Assembly (NCBI RefSeq): GCF_033095785.1
Contig: NZ_CP137134.1
Span: forward strand, 558,001 to 622,000
Origin: Nitrosospira sp. Is2
Lineage (GTDB): Bacteria > Pseudomonadota > Gammaproteobacteria > Burkholderiales > Nitrosomonadaceae
Direction: 5' to 3'
DNA: 64,000 nucleotides
How positions within the stretch are numbered: the stretch's first letter is position 1; the number at the start of each line of letters is the position of its first letter. Of the stretch, positions 26,399 through 34,189 are shown in pieces. Both the position numbers and the translations under genes were made by a program. The notes below the pieces were generated by a model. That model had not been told where the DNA came from. It saw only the letters and a program-made list of their open reading frames with translations, and did not search any database.

Positions 26399-26920
26399 TC
26401 ACTGGATCCCGCTTTTGCACAACGGATCCCCTTCGTAGGCAAAGGAATTGTACCAAGTGGTATGCTCCCAGATTTCGCCGCACACCTCACCGCAGATCTT
26501 GCGCTCGAATCCGCACATGCCACCCAACTCGAATCGTGCCGTATACGCGCCGGCTCCGTCTCCACCTTTGAGTTCCAGAATAATTCGTTCTTTATCTTCA
26601 ATAACGGACGCAGAGTGCATATTGGTGAGATCCTTATAGAGCTTCTCGGGAATCGGAAACGGTTTGCCGTTAATACGCACGAGAAAGGTCTCAGTAACAA
26701 ATCGAGGGATTCCGCCGTCCATGCCCCACATGCCCGCATCCACCTCGCGGCACTCGCCGTTTCTGCAGCGCCGCTCCTGCAACGTAAGTTCGACTTTTTT
26801 TCCGGACGGCAGGACATATCTTTTTTCATGCACGAACGGGCTTGTCACCTCGATTTGCGCAAAGACACATAAGGGCGCGGCAAAATAGCCGAGAAGCACC
26901 CATTTTAAAAAGCCCGACAT
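26399..26920 (-). CDS. Secreted cysteine-containing protein of unknown function
   Basis: 173 residues with a signal peptide (1-21, KWVLLGYFAAPLCVFAQ). After cleavage, seven Cys remain: RRCRNGEC (about 52-57), GMCGFERKICGEVC (about 133-145) and a final Cys near the end (PLCKSG). The odd count apart, the pairs suggest disulfides in the periplasm. No known domain. It lies just downstream of the DUF5675 gene on the same strand (45 bp gap). Confidence 0.72.
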   Translation of the reverse strand: MSGFLKWVLLGYFAAPLCVFAQIEVTSPFVHEKRYVLPSGKKVELTLQERRCRNGECREVDAGMWGMDGGIPRFVTETFLVRINGKPFPIPEKLYKDLTNMHSASVIEDKERIILELKGGDGAGAYTARFELGGMCGFERKICGEVCGEIWEHTTWYNSFAYEGDPLCKSGIQ

Positions 26921-26965
26921 AACGTGCTGCTCATGGGCGTCGAACCCGAGTTGCTGTTACCGGTT

Positions 26966-27358
26966 TCACGCTATTTCCATGAAGATCTTTTCCGTCACCG
27001 CCGCCACCTTCAATTTTTCGAACAGCCTGTCAAACGCTACCCTGCTCTGCCCAACGAAATCCGCGCTCTTCGTTTCGCCCACCAGAATGCATCCCTCCGT
27101 GTTGGCGGCCTTGTTTCCGGGATGTATCCTTATCCCTTCAAAGTTCGGCACGTTTAAAAGCAGCGGGAGTGGGCGCTGAAACCGCTGCGAGAAACTGATG
27201 ACCACCTCGTAGCGCCCCGCCGGTATCGCGGTCTTACCCGCGATCTTTACCGGCCTTACCTTGTCTTCCAGGGTATAGCACTCAAACTGGTCATTCACCA
27301 ACAGTTCGCCTATCGTGCTCTCTTCGGAAAAATCCGTTCTTTTTACACGCAGTTCCAT
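26966..27358 (-). CDS. DUF5675 family protein with His/Cys site resembling L,D-transpeptidases
   Basis: 130 residues from the ATG at 27358, which has AGGGGAG six bases upstream. The sequence has KTAIPAGRYEV at about 44-54 and then IRIHPGN at 76-82 and TEGC at 87-90, giving H79 and C90. This order (a TPxG-Y-like strand, then HxGN, then S/T-x-G-C) resembles the YkuD catalytic motif, though shorter. No signal peptide is seen. The family has no assigned function; the motif resemblance is my inference. Neighbour: a secreted Cys-containing protein. Confidence 0.82.
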   Translation of the reverse strand: MELRVKRTDFSEESTIGELLVNDQFECYTLEDKVRPVKIAGKTAIPAGRYEVVISFSQRFQRPLPLLLNVPNFEGIRIHPGNKAANTEGCILVGETKSADFVGQSRVAFDRLFEKLKVAAVTEKIFMEIA

Positions 27359-27573
27359 CCCAACTCCCCTCTCAACCAAACAGGAACCCGGCAGTCGACT
27401 AAACAGTTAGGCGTTCCAGGATAATTCGTTTACGCAAACGGGCTACGGGGCTTACACCAAACGGCCGCAATGGCCTTCGGATGCGTTTTAGGCCCCTCAC
27501 AGCCATATGTTGCTTGCATACTCGCGAAGCGTTAAGGTTAGGATCGCCCTAATTCGGGACAATGACGCGGGGT

Positions 27574-28956
27574 TCAGCAACGCCTCCAGGTCGTGCCCTT
27601 CGCTGTATCTTCAAGAATAATGCTCGCGCTCATCAACTCCTTGCGAATACGGTCAGCCTCGCCGTAATCTTTGTTCGCGCGGGCAAGAAGACGTTTTTGA
27701 ATCATTTGTTCGATGTGTTCGGGTGTAAACCCCGAGTCCCCCGCCGCTCCAGCTTCCTGGAAGTAATGCTGCGGGTCCTGTTGCAGTAGCCCGAGCACGC
27801 TGCCCAGCGCTTTCAGCGATGCGATACTCTTTGACGATGCGGATTTGTTGGTCTCATTCGCGAGATCAAACAGCACCGCGATGGCCTCGGACGTATTGAA
27901 ATCGTCATCCATTGCCTCCTTGAAACGTGCGGCGTGGGGGTCATGCCAATCAATTTCCATCGGAACTTGACTCGTGTCAAAACTTTTGAGCGCGGTATAA
28001 AGACGATCCAGCGCACGCTTGGCGTCTTCCAGATGCATGTCGGAGTAGTTGAGCGGGCTGCGATAATGTGCGCGCAGAATAAAGAACCTCACCACCTCAG
28101 GCTGATAGCGGGCAAGAATTTCGCGCACGGTAAAAAAATTGCCCAGTGATTTCGACATCTTTTCGTCATTGACACGCACAAAACCGTTGTGCATCCAGAA
28201 ATTGACGAAGGGATGATCATGCGCTCCCTCGCTTTGGGCAATTTCATTTTCATGATGCGGAAACTGCAGATCCTGTCCGCCGCCATGTATATCGAAGTGT
28301 TCACCCAGGTAATGTTCACTCATAGCCGAGCATTCAATATGCCAGCCGGGGCGACCCATCCCCCAAGGCGAATCCCACTGCGGCTCACCCGGTTTTGCAG
28401 CCTTCCACAACACAAAGTCCAGCGGGTCTTTTTTATGCGGATCGATACCCACCCGCTCCCCTGCGCGCAAGTCGTCAAGGGATTTCCCCGAGAGCTTTCC
28501 ATAGCCGGGAAATTCGTGCACGGCGAAATATACGTCGCCGTTGGCCGCGGCATACCCCAGGCCTTTCTTCACGAGCATGTCTATCATCGCAATCATGCTG
28601 TCGATATGGCGCGTCGCAAGCGGCTCGAACGTCGCCGGTTCCACCCCAAGCGCGGCCGCGTCTTCTTCCATGGCCTTGATGAAGCGAGCGGTGAGCGCCT
28701 CGAAGGACTCGCCATTCTCGTGCGCCCGCCGGATGATTTTATCGTCGATATCCGTGATATTGCGCACGTATGTCACGTTGAACCCGCTCGCCCGCAACCA
28801 GCGTTGCACCAAATCGAAAACCACCATCATTCGAGCGTGGCCAAGATGGCAATAGTCATAGACCGTCATGCCGCAAACGTACATTTTGACCTTGCCGGGC
28901 AGCATGGGAATAAAGTCCTGCTTTTCCCTGGCGAGAGAATTGTGGATTCTGAGCAT
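27574..28956 (-). CDS. cysS: Cysteinyl-tRNA synthetase
   Basis: 460 residues from the ATG at 28956; the frame extends to 29283 but the family N-terminus (MLRIHNSLAREKQDF) starts here. It attaches cysteine to tRNA-Cys. Class I motifs: HLGH (in YDYCHLGHARMM) as HIGH, and KMSKSLGN as KMSKS. Zinc-binding residues are visible: VCGMTVYD, the GWHIECSAM segment and GGGQDLQFPHHENE. The C-terminal DALR-type domain ends with an anticodon-binding tail. It is divergent from the exported TPR/NTF2 gene with 87 bp between. Confidence 0.96.
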   Translation of the reverse strand: MLRIHNSLAREKQDFIPMLPGKVKMYVCGMTVYDYCHLGHARMMVVFDLVQRWLRASGFNVTYVRNITDIDDKIIRRAHENGESFEALTARFIKAMEEDAAALGVEPATFEPLATRHIDSMIAMIDMLVKKGLGYAAANGDVYFAVHEFPGYGKLSGKSLDDLRAGERVGIDPHKKDPLDFVLWKAAKPGEPQWDSPWGMGRPGWHIECSAMSEHYLGEHFDIHGGGQDLQFPHHENEIAQSEGAHDHPFVNFWMHNGFVRVNDEKMSKSLGNFFTVREILARYQPEVVRFFILRAHYRSPLNYSDMHLEDAKRALDRLYTALKSFDTSQVPMEIDWHDPHAARFKEAMDDDFNTSEAIAVLFDLANETNKSASSKSIASLKALGSVLGLLQQDPQHYFQEAGAAGDSGFTPEHIEQMIQKRLLARANKDYGEADRIRKELMSASIILEDTAKGTTWRRC

Positions 28957-29043
28957 CTGGCAAGATTGTGAATTGAACAGGCTTCTTGGTAGAATCGTGC
29001 GGATTCCAAGATAACTCAACAAGAACCGGAGAAGTATAGCATA

Positions 29044-30123
29044 ATGAAAAGGCTCGATTTTCGCCGGATAAATGCCCCTATTGCGGCCTGTATCACTGTT
29101 TGTATTACTGTTTTGCTGACGGGGATGAGTTCTGCCGCACTGGCCGATGAAAATGAGGAAGTTGCGAAGCTCTACCAACAAGGCAGCCTGGGGAAGGCGC
29201 TGGAGCAAGCCGATGCCTATCTGGCCAGGAAGCCCAAGGACCCCCAAATGCGCTTCCACAAGGGTCTGATCCTTACCGAACAAAAGAAAACAATAGCAGC
29301 CATTCAGGTTTTTTCTTCGCTGACGGAGGATTACCCGGATCTGCCCGAGCCATACAACAACCTCGCGGTGTTATACGCGAGCCAGGGACAGTACGACAAA
29401 GCCAAGGGCGCGCTAGAAGCGGCAATACGTACTCACCCGAGCTATTCCACGGCGCACGAAAATCTTGGCGACATTTACGCAAAGATGGCAAGCCAGGCTT
29501 ACGGCAAGGCTCTTCAGCTGGACAATCGTAATGCCGGCGCGCAGACCAAGCTCGCGATGATCAAAGACCTCTTCGCGAGCAGATCCGGAAAAATTCAAAC
29601 CGCAGCGGCAGCTCCTGCAACGTCTGCGCTGGCGGGCGAGTCAGCGGCGGAAACGTTACCCAAGACTCCCGTCAAAACAACGGAGAAGACCGGCCCGAAA
29701 GCAGAGCAACCGGAGAAATCCGAATCTGAGAAAACAGCCACCGCCGAAAAAACTGCGCCTGAAGCTCAGGCGGTATCCGACAGTTCCTCCGAGGTGATCA
29801 AGATCGTGAACGCGTGGGCGAAAGCCTGGTCGGAAAAGGATGTCCCCGCCTACCTTGCCTTTTATGCGACCGATTTCCGCGCTCCCGGCGGCGCATCTCG
29901 CGGCACATGGGAGAAAAGCCGTCGGGAACGCATCGGCAAGGCAAAATCCATTCAGGTAGCCATCGTCAATCCCAAAATCAGTCTCATCGACGATACCCAC
30001 GCCAGAGTAACTTTCAAGCAGTCCTACCACTCGGACGCCATCAAAAGTAATACGCTAAAAACACTTGAGATGACCAAAACAGGGGACAAGTGGCTCATCC
30101 ATCAGGAACACGTAGGGCGATGA
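29044..30123 (+). CDS. Exported TPR protein with C-terminal NTF2-like (Csd6-type) domain
   Basis: 359 residues. Signal peptide (about 1-35, ...TVLLTGMSSAALA), three to four TPR units (38-175), a disordered Lys/Glu/Pro/Ala linker (180-250) and a C-terminal NTF2-like domain (about 255-358, starting VNAWAKAWSEKDVPAYLAFY). The stop overlaps the next ATG (ATGA at 30120), so it is translationally coupled to the L,D-transpeptidase-fold gene. That protein ends in a clearly related NTF2-like domain, suggesting the two proteins act together, perhaps as a scaffold and an enzyme in the periplasm. Confidence 0.88.
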   Translation: MKRLDFRRINAPIAACITVCITVLLTGMSSAALADENEEVAKLYQQGSLGKALEQADAYLARKPKDPQMRFHKGLILTEQKKTIAAIQVFSSLTEDYPDLPEPYNNLAVLYASQGQYDKAKGALEAAIRTHPSYSTAHENLGDIYAKMASQAYGKALQLDNRNAGAQTKLAMIKDLFASRSGKIQTAAAAPATSALAGESAAETLPKTPVKTTEKTGPKAEQPEKSESEKTATAEKTAPEAQAVSDSSSEVIKIVNAWAKAWSEKDVPAYLAFYATDFRAPGGASRGTWEKSRRERIGKAKSIQVAIVNPKISLIDDTHARVTFKQSYHSDAIKSNTLKTLEMTKTGDKWLIHQEHVGR

Positions 30124-31352
30124 CATCGTCGGGCATTGCAGCAGGGAGCTTGCTTGTCACTCTGCTGGCGGTTGCCATGACGATATTGAGTCCAGCCATG
30201 ACTAGCGCATTCGCCAGTGATCGTCCCGCCTCCGCGGGCCTTTCCGCAACCGGGCCGGAAGCGATGCTCGTCAAAAGCTTGCAGGAAATTGCGGACAGCC
30301 GCATGGATTCCGCCTTGACCGGAATTGAGCAAGTCCTCCACGCCAACCCGAACTTCCGGCTTGCTCATCTGATCAAAGGCGATCTGTTGCTGGCTCGCAC
30401 CCGCCCCATCAGCGCGATGGGGGAGACCGCCGGGACCGGCCAACAGCAAATTACCGATCTTCGCGATGAAGCGAGAGCGCGAGTGCGCCGCCACCTTGAG
30501 CCGGTTCCAGGCGACAGGATGCCCAAGTACCTCCTGCAAATGCAACCCGAACAGAAATATGCCGCAATCGCCGATACGAGTAAATCCCGGATGTATATAT
30601 TTGAGAATGTGGGCGGTAAAGTCCGCTACGTGGCCGATTATTACATTAGCAGTGGGAAAAACGGATCGCAGAAATTAAAGGAAGGAGACAAAAAAACTCC
30701 CATTGGCGTCTACTTTATTACAGCCAATGTTCCCCGGGAAAAACTGACCGATTTTTATGGCGGAAAAGCATTTCCTATTAACTACCCGAACGAATGGGAT
30801 AAGCGGCACGGCCGTAGTGGATATGGCATCTGGCTCCACGGCACGCCCTCCGACACCTTCAGCCGGCCGCCTCGTGCCAGCGATGGTTGCGTGGTGCTCT
30901 CCAATCAGGATTTGGACCGGCTTAGCCCCAAATTGCAGGTCGGGGTCACGCCCGTTATCATCAGCGACCGGATCGATTGGGTAAAACCTGAAGACACTGT
31001 GCTCCTGCGCGACAGGCTGGCCCGGCATCTGGAAAACTGGCGGCGGGATTGGGAAAGTGGCAATATCGAGGCTTACCTGAAGAATTATGGGCGCGATTTC
31101 GTCAGCGGGAATCAGGGCCGGTCCGAATGGGCACAACACAAACGCCAGGTGAACGCCAGCAAAAGCTGGATCAAGGTCGGAATCAGCAATATAGGCATGT
31201 TTCTCTACCCGGGGCGGGAAGACTTGGCGGTCGTGGATTTCGATCAGGAGTACGCAAGCAATAACCTGTCGAATAAGATGAGAAAGCGCCAATATTGGAT
31301 GAAAGAAAACGACACGGGGCCGTGGAAAATAATCTACGAAAGCGCCGCATAG
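30120..31352 (+). CDS. L,D-transpeptidase-fold (YkuD) enzyme with NTF2-like C-terminus, Csd6/Pgp2-like
   Basis: 410 residues from the ATG at 30120 that overlaps the upstream stop; an earlier in-frame start at 30090 is inside the previous gene. Signal peptide (about 1-33); helical N-terminal part (40-135); YkuD domain (about 140-290) with KTPIGVYFI and the catalytic pair H240 (in WLHGTPSD) and C257 (in ASDGCVVL). NTF2-like domain (about 300-410, LENWRRDWESGNIEAYL). This architecture is that of Helicobacter pylori Csd6 and Campylobacter Pgp2, which trim peptidoglycan tetrapeptides and are needed for helical shape. A true transpeptidase remains possible. Confidence 0.88.
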   Translation: MTSSGIAAGSLLVTLLAVAMTILSPAMTSAFASDRPASAGLSATGPEAMLVKSLQEIADSRMDSALTGIEQVLHANPNFRLAHLIKGDLLLARTRPISAMGETAGTGQQQITDLRDEARARVRRHLEPVPGDRMPKYLLQMQPEQKYAAIADTSKSRMYIFENVGGKVRYVADYYISSGKNGSQKLKEGDKKTPIGVYFITANVPREKLTDFYGGKAFPINYPNEWDKRHGRSGYGIWLHGTPSDTFSRPPRASDGCVVLSNQDLDRLSPKLQVGVTPVIISDRIDWVKPEDTVLLRDRLARHLENWRRDWESGNIEAYLKNYGRDFVSGNQGRSEWAQHKRQVNASKSWIKVGISNIGMFLYPGREDLAVVDFDQEYASNNLSNKMRKRQYWMKENDTGPWKIIYESAA

Positions 31353-31465
31353 AATCAGGAACAAGAGATTGCGGCACAAGTCGCTGAGAAAAAGGTTCTC
31401 GAGCACACAAGTAGGACGCTACTTTTCCAATACCTTATCCATTTTTTCCAACCATTCTTCCCATT

Positions 31466-32071
31466 ATGCATATTTTTGGACGTCTCGCCCTTGCTCTTGC
31501 GCTTTCTTTCAGCATCACCAGCTATGCGGCCAATCCTCAGGTTGAGATAAAGACCAATCTCGGCAATATCGTGGTTGAACTCTATCCCGATAAGGCCCCC
31601 AAGACGGTGGATAATTTTCTTCGCTACGTGAAAGATGGCTACTACCGCAACACTGTATTTCATCGCGTCATACCCGGCTTCATGATTCAAGGCGGCGGCT
31701 TCGATAAAAACCTCTCTCAGAAGCCAACCCGGACACCGGTCGAGAACGAGGCGGCAAATGGCCTGAGGAACGATGCCGGGACCATTGCGATGGCCCGCAC
31801 TTCGGACTCCCACTCAGCCACGGCGCAATTTTTCATCAACGTCTCCAGTAACGCCTTCCTCAACCATACCTCGCCCACCCCGCAGGGTTACGGCTATACC
31901 GCGTTCGGCAAAGTCGTCCAGGGGATGGACGTTGCCGAAAAGATCGCGGCAACGCCGACCGGGGCACGCGGACCCTTCCCGGGCGACGTACCGAAGTCGG
32001 ATATCATCATAGAAGAAGTCAGGCTGATCCCAGACGGATCTCCTCAACCCTCCAACCCATCCACGAAATAG
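31466..32071 (+). CDS. ppiA: Periplasmic peptidyl-prolyl cis-trans isomerase (cyclophilin)
   Basis: 201 residues with a signal peptide (about 1-21, ALALALSFSITSYA). Cyclophilin fold: KTVDNFLRYVKDGYY, catalytic-site text FHRVIPGFMIQGGG, NEAANGLRNDAGTIAMAR and SATAQFFIN. It speeds prolyl isomerisation in exported proteins. The short C-terminal tail (IPDGSPQPSNPSTK) is variable. It is followed 9 bp later by a cytoplasmic paralogue. Confidence 0.92.
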   Translation: MHIFGRLALALALSFSITSYAANPQVEIKTNLGNIVVELYPDKAPKTVDNFLRYVKDGYYRNTVFHRVIPGFMIQGGGFDKNLSQKPTRTPVENEAANGLRNDAGTIAMARTSDSHSATAQFFINVSSNAFLNHTSPTPQGYGYTAFGKVVQGMDVAEKIAATPTGARGPFPGDVPKSDIIIEEVRLIPDGSPQPSNPSTK

Positions 32072-32080
32072 GTATAAAAC

Positions 32081-32575
32081 ATGATAAAACTGCACACCAA
32101 TTACGGCGACATTACCCTTGAGCTGGACAGCGAAAAGGCCCCGTTAACCGTCCAGAATTTCGTGGACTACGTGAACAGCGGGAACTATGACAACACGATA
32201 TTTCATCGCGTTATTGACGGTTTCATGATTCAGGGCGGCGGGTTTGAGCCGGGCATGGTACAGAAGCAAACCCGTGCCCCAATCCAGAACGAGGCCGCGA
32301 ACGGCCTGAAAAATGACAAGTACACCGTTGCCATGGCGCGCACGTCGGACGTCCACTCCGCCACCACGCAGTTCTTCATTAACGTCGCGAACAATAATTT
32401 TCTCAACTACAGTGCGCCGAACTCTCAGGGATTCGGCTATTGCGTATTTGGTAAAGTCATCGAAGGAATGGACGTGGTCGACAAGATCGCGAAGGTGAAC
32501 ACCGGCAATCGGGCCGGGCATCAGAACGTGCCGGTGGAGAATGTGTTGCTCGAGAAAGCGGAAGTGATCGAGTAG
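32081..32575 (+). CDS. ppiB: Cytoplasmic peptidyl-prolyl cis-trans isomerase (cyclophilin)
   Basis: 164 residues with no signal peptide. Same catalytic elements as the upstream gene (FHRVIDGFMIQGGG, NEAANGLKNDKYTVAMAR, SATTQFFIN) and the PpiB-like GFGYCVFGKVIEGMDVVDKI end. High identity to the neighbouring periplasmic form shows a tandem duplication. In related genomes cysS, ppiA and ppiB also cluster. Confidence 0.95.
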   Translation: MIKLHTNYGDITLELDSEKAPLTVQNFVDYVNSGNYDNTIFHRVIDGFMIQGGGFEPGMVQKQTRAPIQNEAANGLKNDKYTVAMARTSDVHSATTQFFINVANNNFLNYSAPNSQGFGYCVFGKVIEGMDVVDKIAKVNTGNRAGHQNVPVENVLLEKAEVIE

Positions 32576-32709
32576 CAATATCGTCACCGATCAAGATTTC
32601 TTCCCAGCAGGGGAAGGTCAAACCGCTTTTGATCCACGGTTCAATTGGTTGTAAGCAGTTAAAGCTAAAGCGCTCGTCACGAAGATAGATATTTCACAAG
32701 GGGAACACT

Positions 32710-33531
32710 ATGTCTGCTTTCCGGGTTGTTGCATCGGTATCGATCAGTATCTGGCTACTTGCGCTCGCCGGATGCGCCACCACCACCAGCGGCGGCGCAG
32801 TGGGCGCAAACCGTTCTCAATTGCTTCTTATATCGTCCGAGCAACTGGAGCAGACTGCATCCCTCGGGTATACCAAGCTCAAGTCAGAAGCGTCACAAAA
32901 AGGCGCATTGAACAAGGATGAGAAGCTGTTGCAACGCGTACAGGCTATCGCCCGCCGCATCGAACCTCAAACGGCGGTATTTCGCAAGGACGCGCCCGGC
33001 TGGAAATGGGAAGTGAATGTAATCGATAGCGATGAACTCAATGCGTTTTGCATGCCCGGCGGCAAGATCATGTTCTATTCCGGCCTGATCAACAGGCTTA
33101 AACTCACCGACGAGGAAATTGCCGTAGTGATGGGGCATGAAATTGCCCATGCCTTGCGCGAACACTCGCGCGAGCAGGTATCGCAGGCAATCGCCGCGCA
33201 GACCGCGCTCGGGTTGGGAACCGCTGCGTTCGGCATCAGCCAGAATACGGCCACTCTCGCTGCTGTCGGCTATCAAGCGTTGCTCGCCACCCATTTCAGC
33301 CGCAGCGATGAGGCAGAAGCTGATCGTATCGGTCTGGAGCTGAGCGCCCGCGCCGGATACAACCCACGCGCGGGTATCACGCTATGGCAGAAAATGATGA
33401 ATGCGAAGGAGGGCGGACAAATGCCCGAATTTCTGAGCAGCCACCCGGCAGACTCAACCAGGGTTCAGCAGGTCGAGTCGCTATTACCGGTTGTCATGCC
33501 GCTCTATGAAGCCGCGCGGCGCGGAACTTAA
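32710..33531 (+). CDS. M48-family metallopeptidase lipoprotein
   Basis: 273 residues. Lipoprotein signal peptide with lipobox LALAGC (Cys22), then the M48 catalytic domain: HEIAH at 143-147 (VVMGHEIAHALREHSREQ) and the downstream glutamate in SRSDEAEADRIGLELSARAG. It is of the LoiP/YggG or BepA-like group that degrades or chaperones misfolded outer-membrane proteins. Probably lipid-anchored to the outer membrane, since no Asp follows the lipobox Cys (it is ATTT). Confidence 0.9.
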   Translation: MSAFRVVASVSISIWLLALAGCATTTSGGAVGANRSQLLLISSEQLEQTASLGYTKLKSEASQKGALNKDEKLLQRVQAIARRIEPQTAVFRKDAPGWKWEVNVIDSDELNAFCMPGGKIMFYSGLINRLKLTDEEIAVVMGHEIAHALREHSREQVSQAIAAQTALGLGTAAFGISQNTATLAAVGYQALLATHFSRSDEAEADRIGLELSARAGYNPRAGITLWQKMMNAKEGGQMPEFLSSHPADSTRVQQVESLLPVVMPLYEAARRGT

Positions 33532-33587
33532 CCTCGAAAGGTCTTATACCCGTGATGGGTTTCTGCACTGATCAAAAAATGAGAACC

Positions 33588-33618
33588 GGGCCAAGTGCGT
33601 GCTGGTCGTACTTGGCCC
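33588..33618 (+). terminator. Stem-loop downstream of the M48 gene
   Basis: GGGCCAAGT (33588-33596) and ACTTGGCCC (33610-33618) form a 9-bp perfect stem around a 13-nt loop. There is no U-run after it on the plus strand. It may be a transcript 3' end or part of the decayed region that follows. Confidence 0.35.
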
Positions 33619-33638
33619 TGCCTGGAAGTTAAGCGCTG

Positions 33639-33930
33639 CTATTCGATTCTTTTGTCCCTGACCCGATTTCCTATTTGACCACCCTCGTACACGGATGAGG
33701 ATGAAGCGTTGCCAGCCGTATCTTTGACCATCGCCTGGATCAGGTGGGCCCCGGCCTCGACATTGCGGATATTCCAGTTGTAGCCTAAGGTGCTTCCGGT
33801 TCCGGTCGCCTTCGGCACGCCATCGATATAAAGCATGTGGGTAGTGCCCACGTCCCGCTATCGTCCGTCGCATTCAAGCTGATCGCCACATTGCTGCCCG
33901 AGAAATTGTCAGCCAATCTAACTATACATA
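33639..33930 (-). pseudogene. Frameshifted remnant of a bacterial Ig-like domain (subtilase C-terminus-like)
   Basis: Two overlapping minus-strand frames join into one domain. Upstream frame: LADNFSGSNVAISLNATDDSG (split here as LADNFSGSNV / AISLNATDDSG), ending near 33852. Downstream frame: THMLYIDGVPKATGTGSTLG, then YNWNIRNVEAG... and KDTAGNASSSSV, ending at the stop at 33639. The joined product matches the last ~90 residues of the subtilase at 35169-37043 (TITINASDNAG...; SGTGNTLSYAWNTR...; KDRAGNTSSASV). There is no start codon, signal or catalytic domain. I read it as a decayed copy of the subtilase end. Confidence 0.7.
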
Positions 33931-34088
33931 GATTGGCGGTATTGGATATTGGACCAAGATAAAGTCCGCAGCAAATCCCTGAAATATCAACTATTAACGC
34001 CGCACCTAATTGCGTCGGAAATCTTTACACCCCGATATCCCCCCGGCCTGCATATACCATATGTCTTTGACAGAACATAGGTATTTTA
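33931..34088. other. Gap upstream of the PEP-CTERM gene
   Basis: No gene is supported. The minus-strand frame feeding into the Ig-like remnant stays open to about 34024 but has no start codon and no recognisable domain. The plus strand becomes the upstream region of the sigma-54-like promoter at 34089; any activator site would lie here. Confidence 0.4.
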
Positions 34089-34107
34089 TTAGGCATGGAA
34101 ATTGCTT
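34089..34107 (+). promoter_or_regulatory. Sigma-54 (-24/-12) promoter for the PEP-CTERM gene
   Basis: The sequence TTAGGCATGGAAATTGCTT matches the RpoN consensus YTGGCACGRNNNTTGCW well: GG at 34092-34093 and GC at 34104-34105, separated by exactly 10 bases. It lies ~85 bp before the PEP-CTERM ATG, so transcription would start near 34117. Known biology supports it: PEP-CTERM genes in several betaproteobacteria are controlled by the PrsK-PrsR system with RpoN. Confidence 0.65.
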
Positions 34108-34119
34108 TCTGACGGATTA

Positions 34120-34153
34120 AACAGATGATGGTATGCAAATGGAAGCATCTGTT
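34120..34153 (+). promoter_or_regulatory. Inverted repeat in the 5' leader of the PEP-CTERM gene
   Basis: AACAGATG (34120-34127) and CATCTGTT (34146-34153) are perfect 8-bp inverted arms separated by 18 bases. The element begins just after the predicted sigma-54 start point, so it would sit in the 5' end of the mRNA as a hairpin, or act on DNA as a dyad for a regulator. Confidence 0.45.
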
Positions 34154-34189
34154 GCTAAAGCGATTAAGACTAATAAAAAAGGAAAAATC

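Noticed and set aside
28957..29283. N-terminal extension of cysS
   Set aside because: CysS family proteins begin at MLRIHNSL; the extra sequence overlaps the divergent exported TPR gene.
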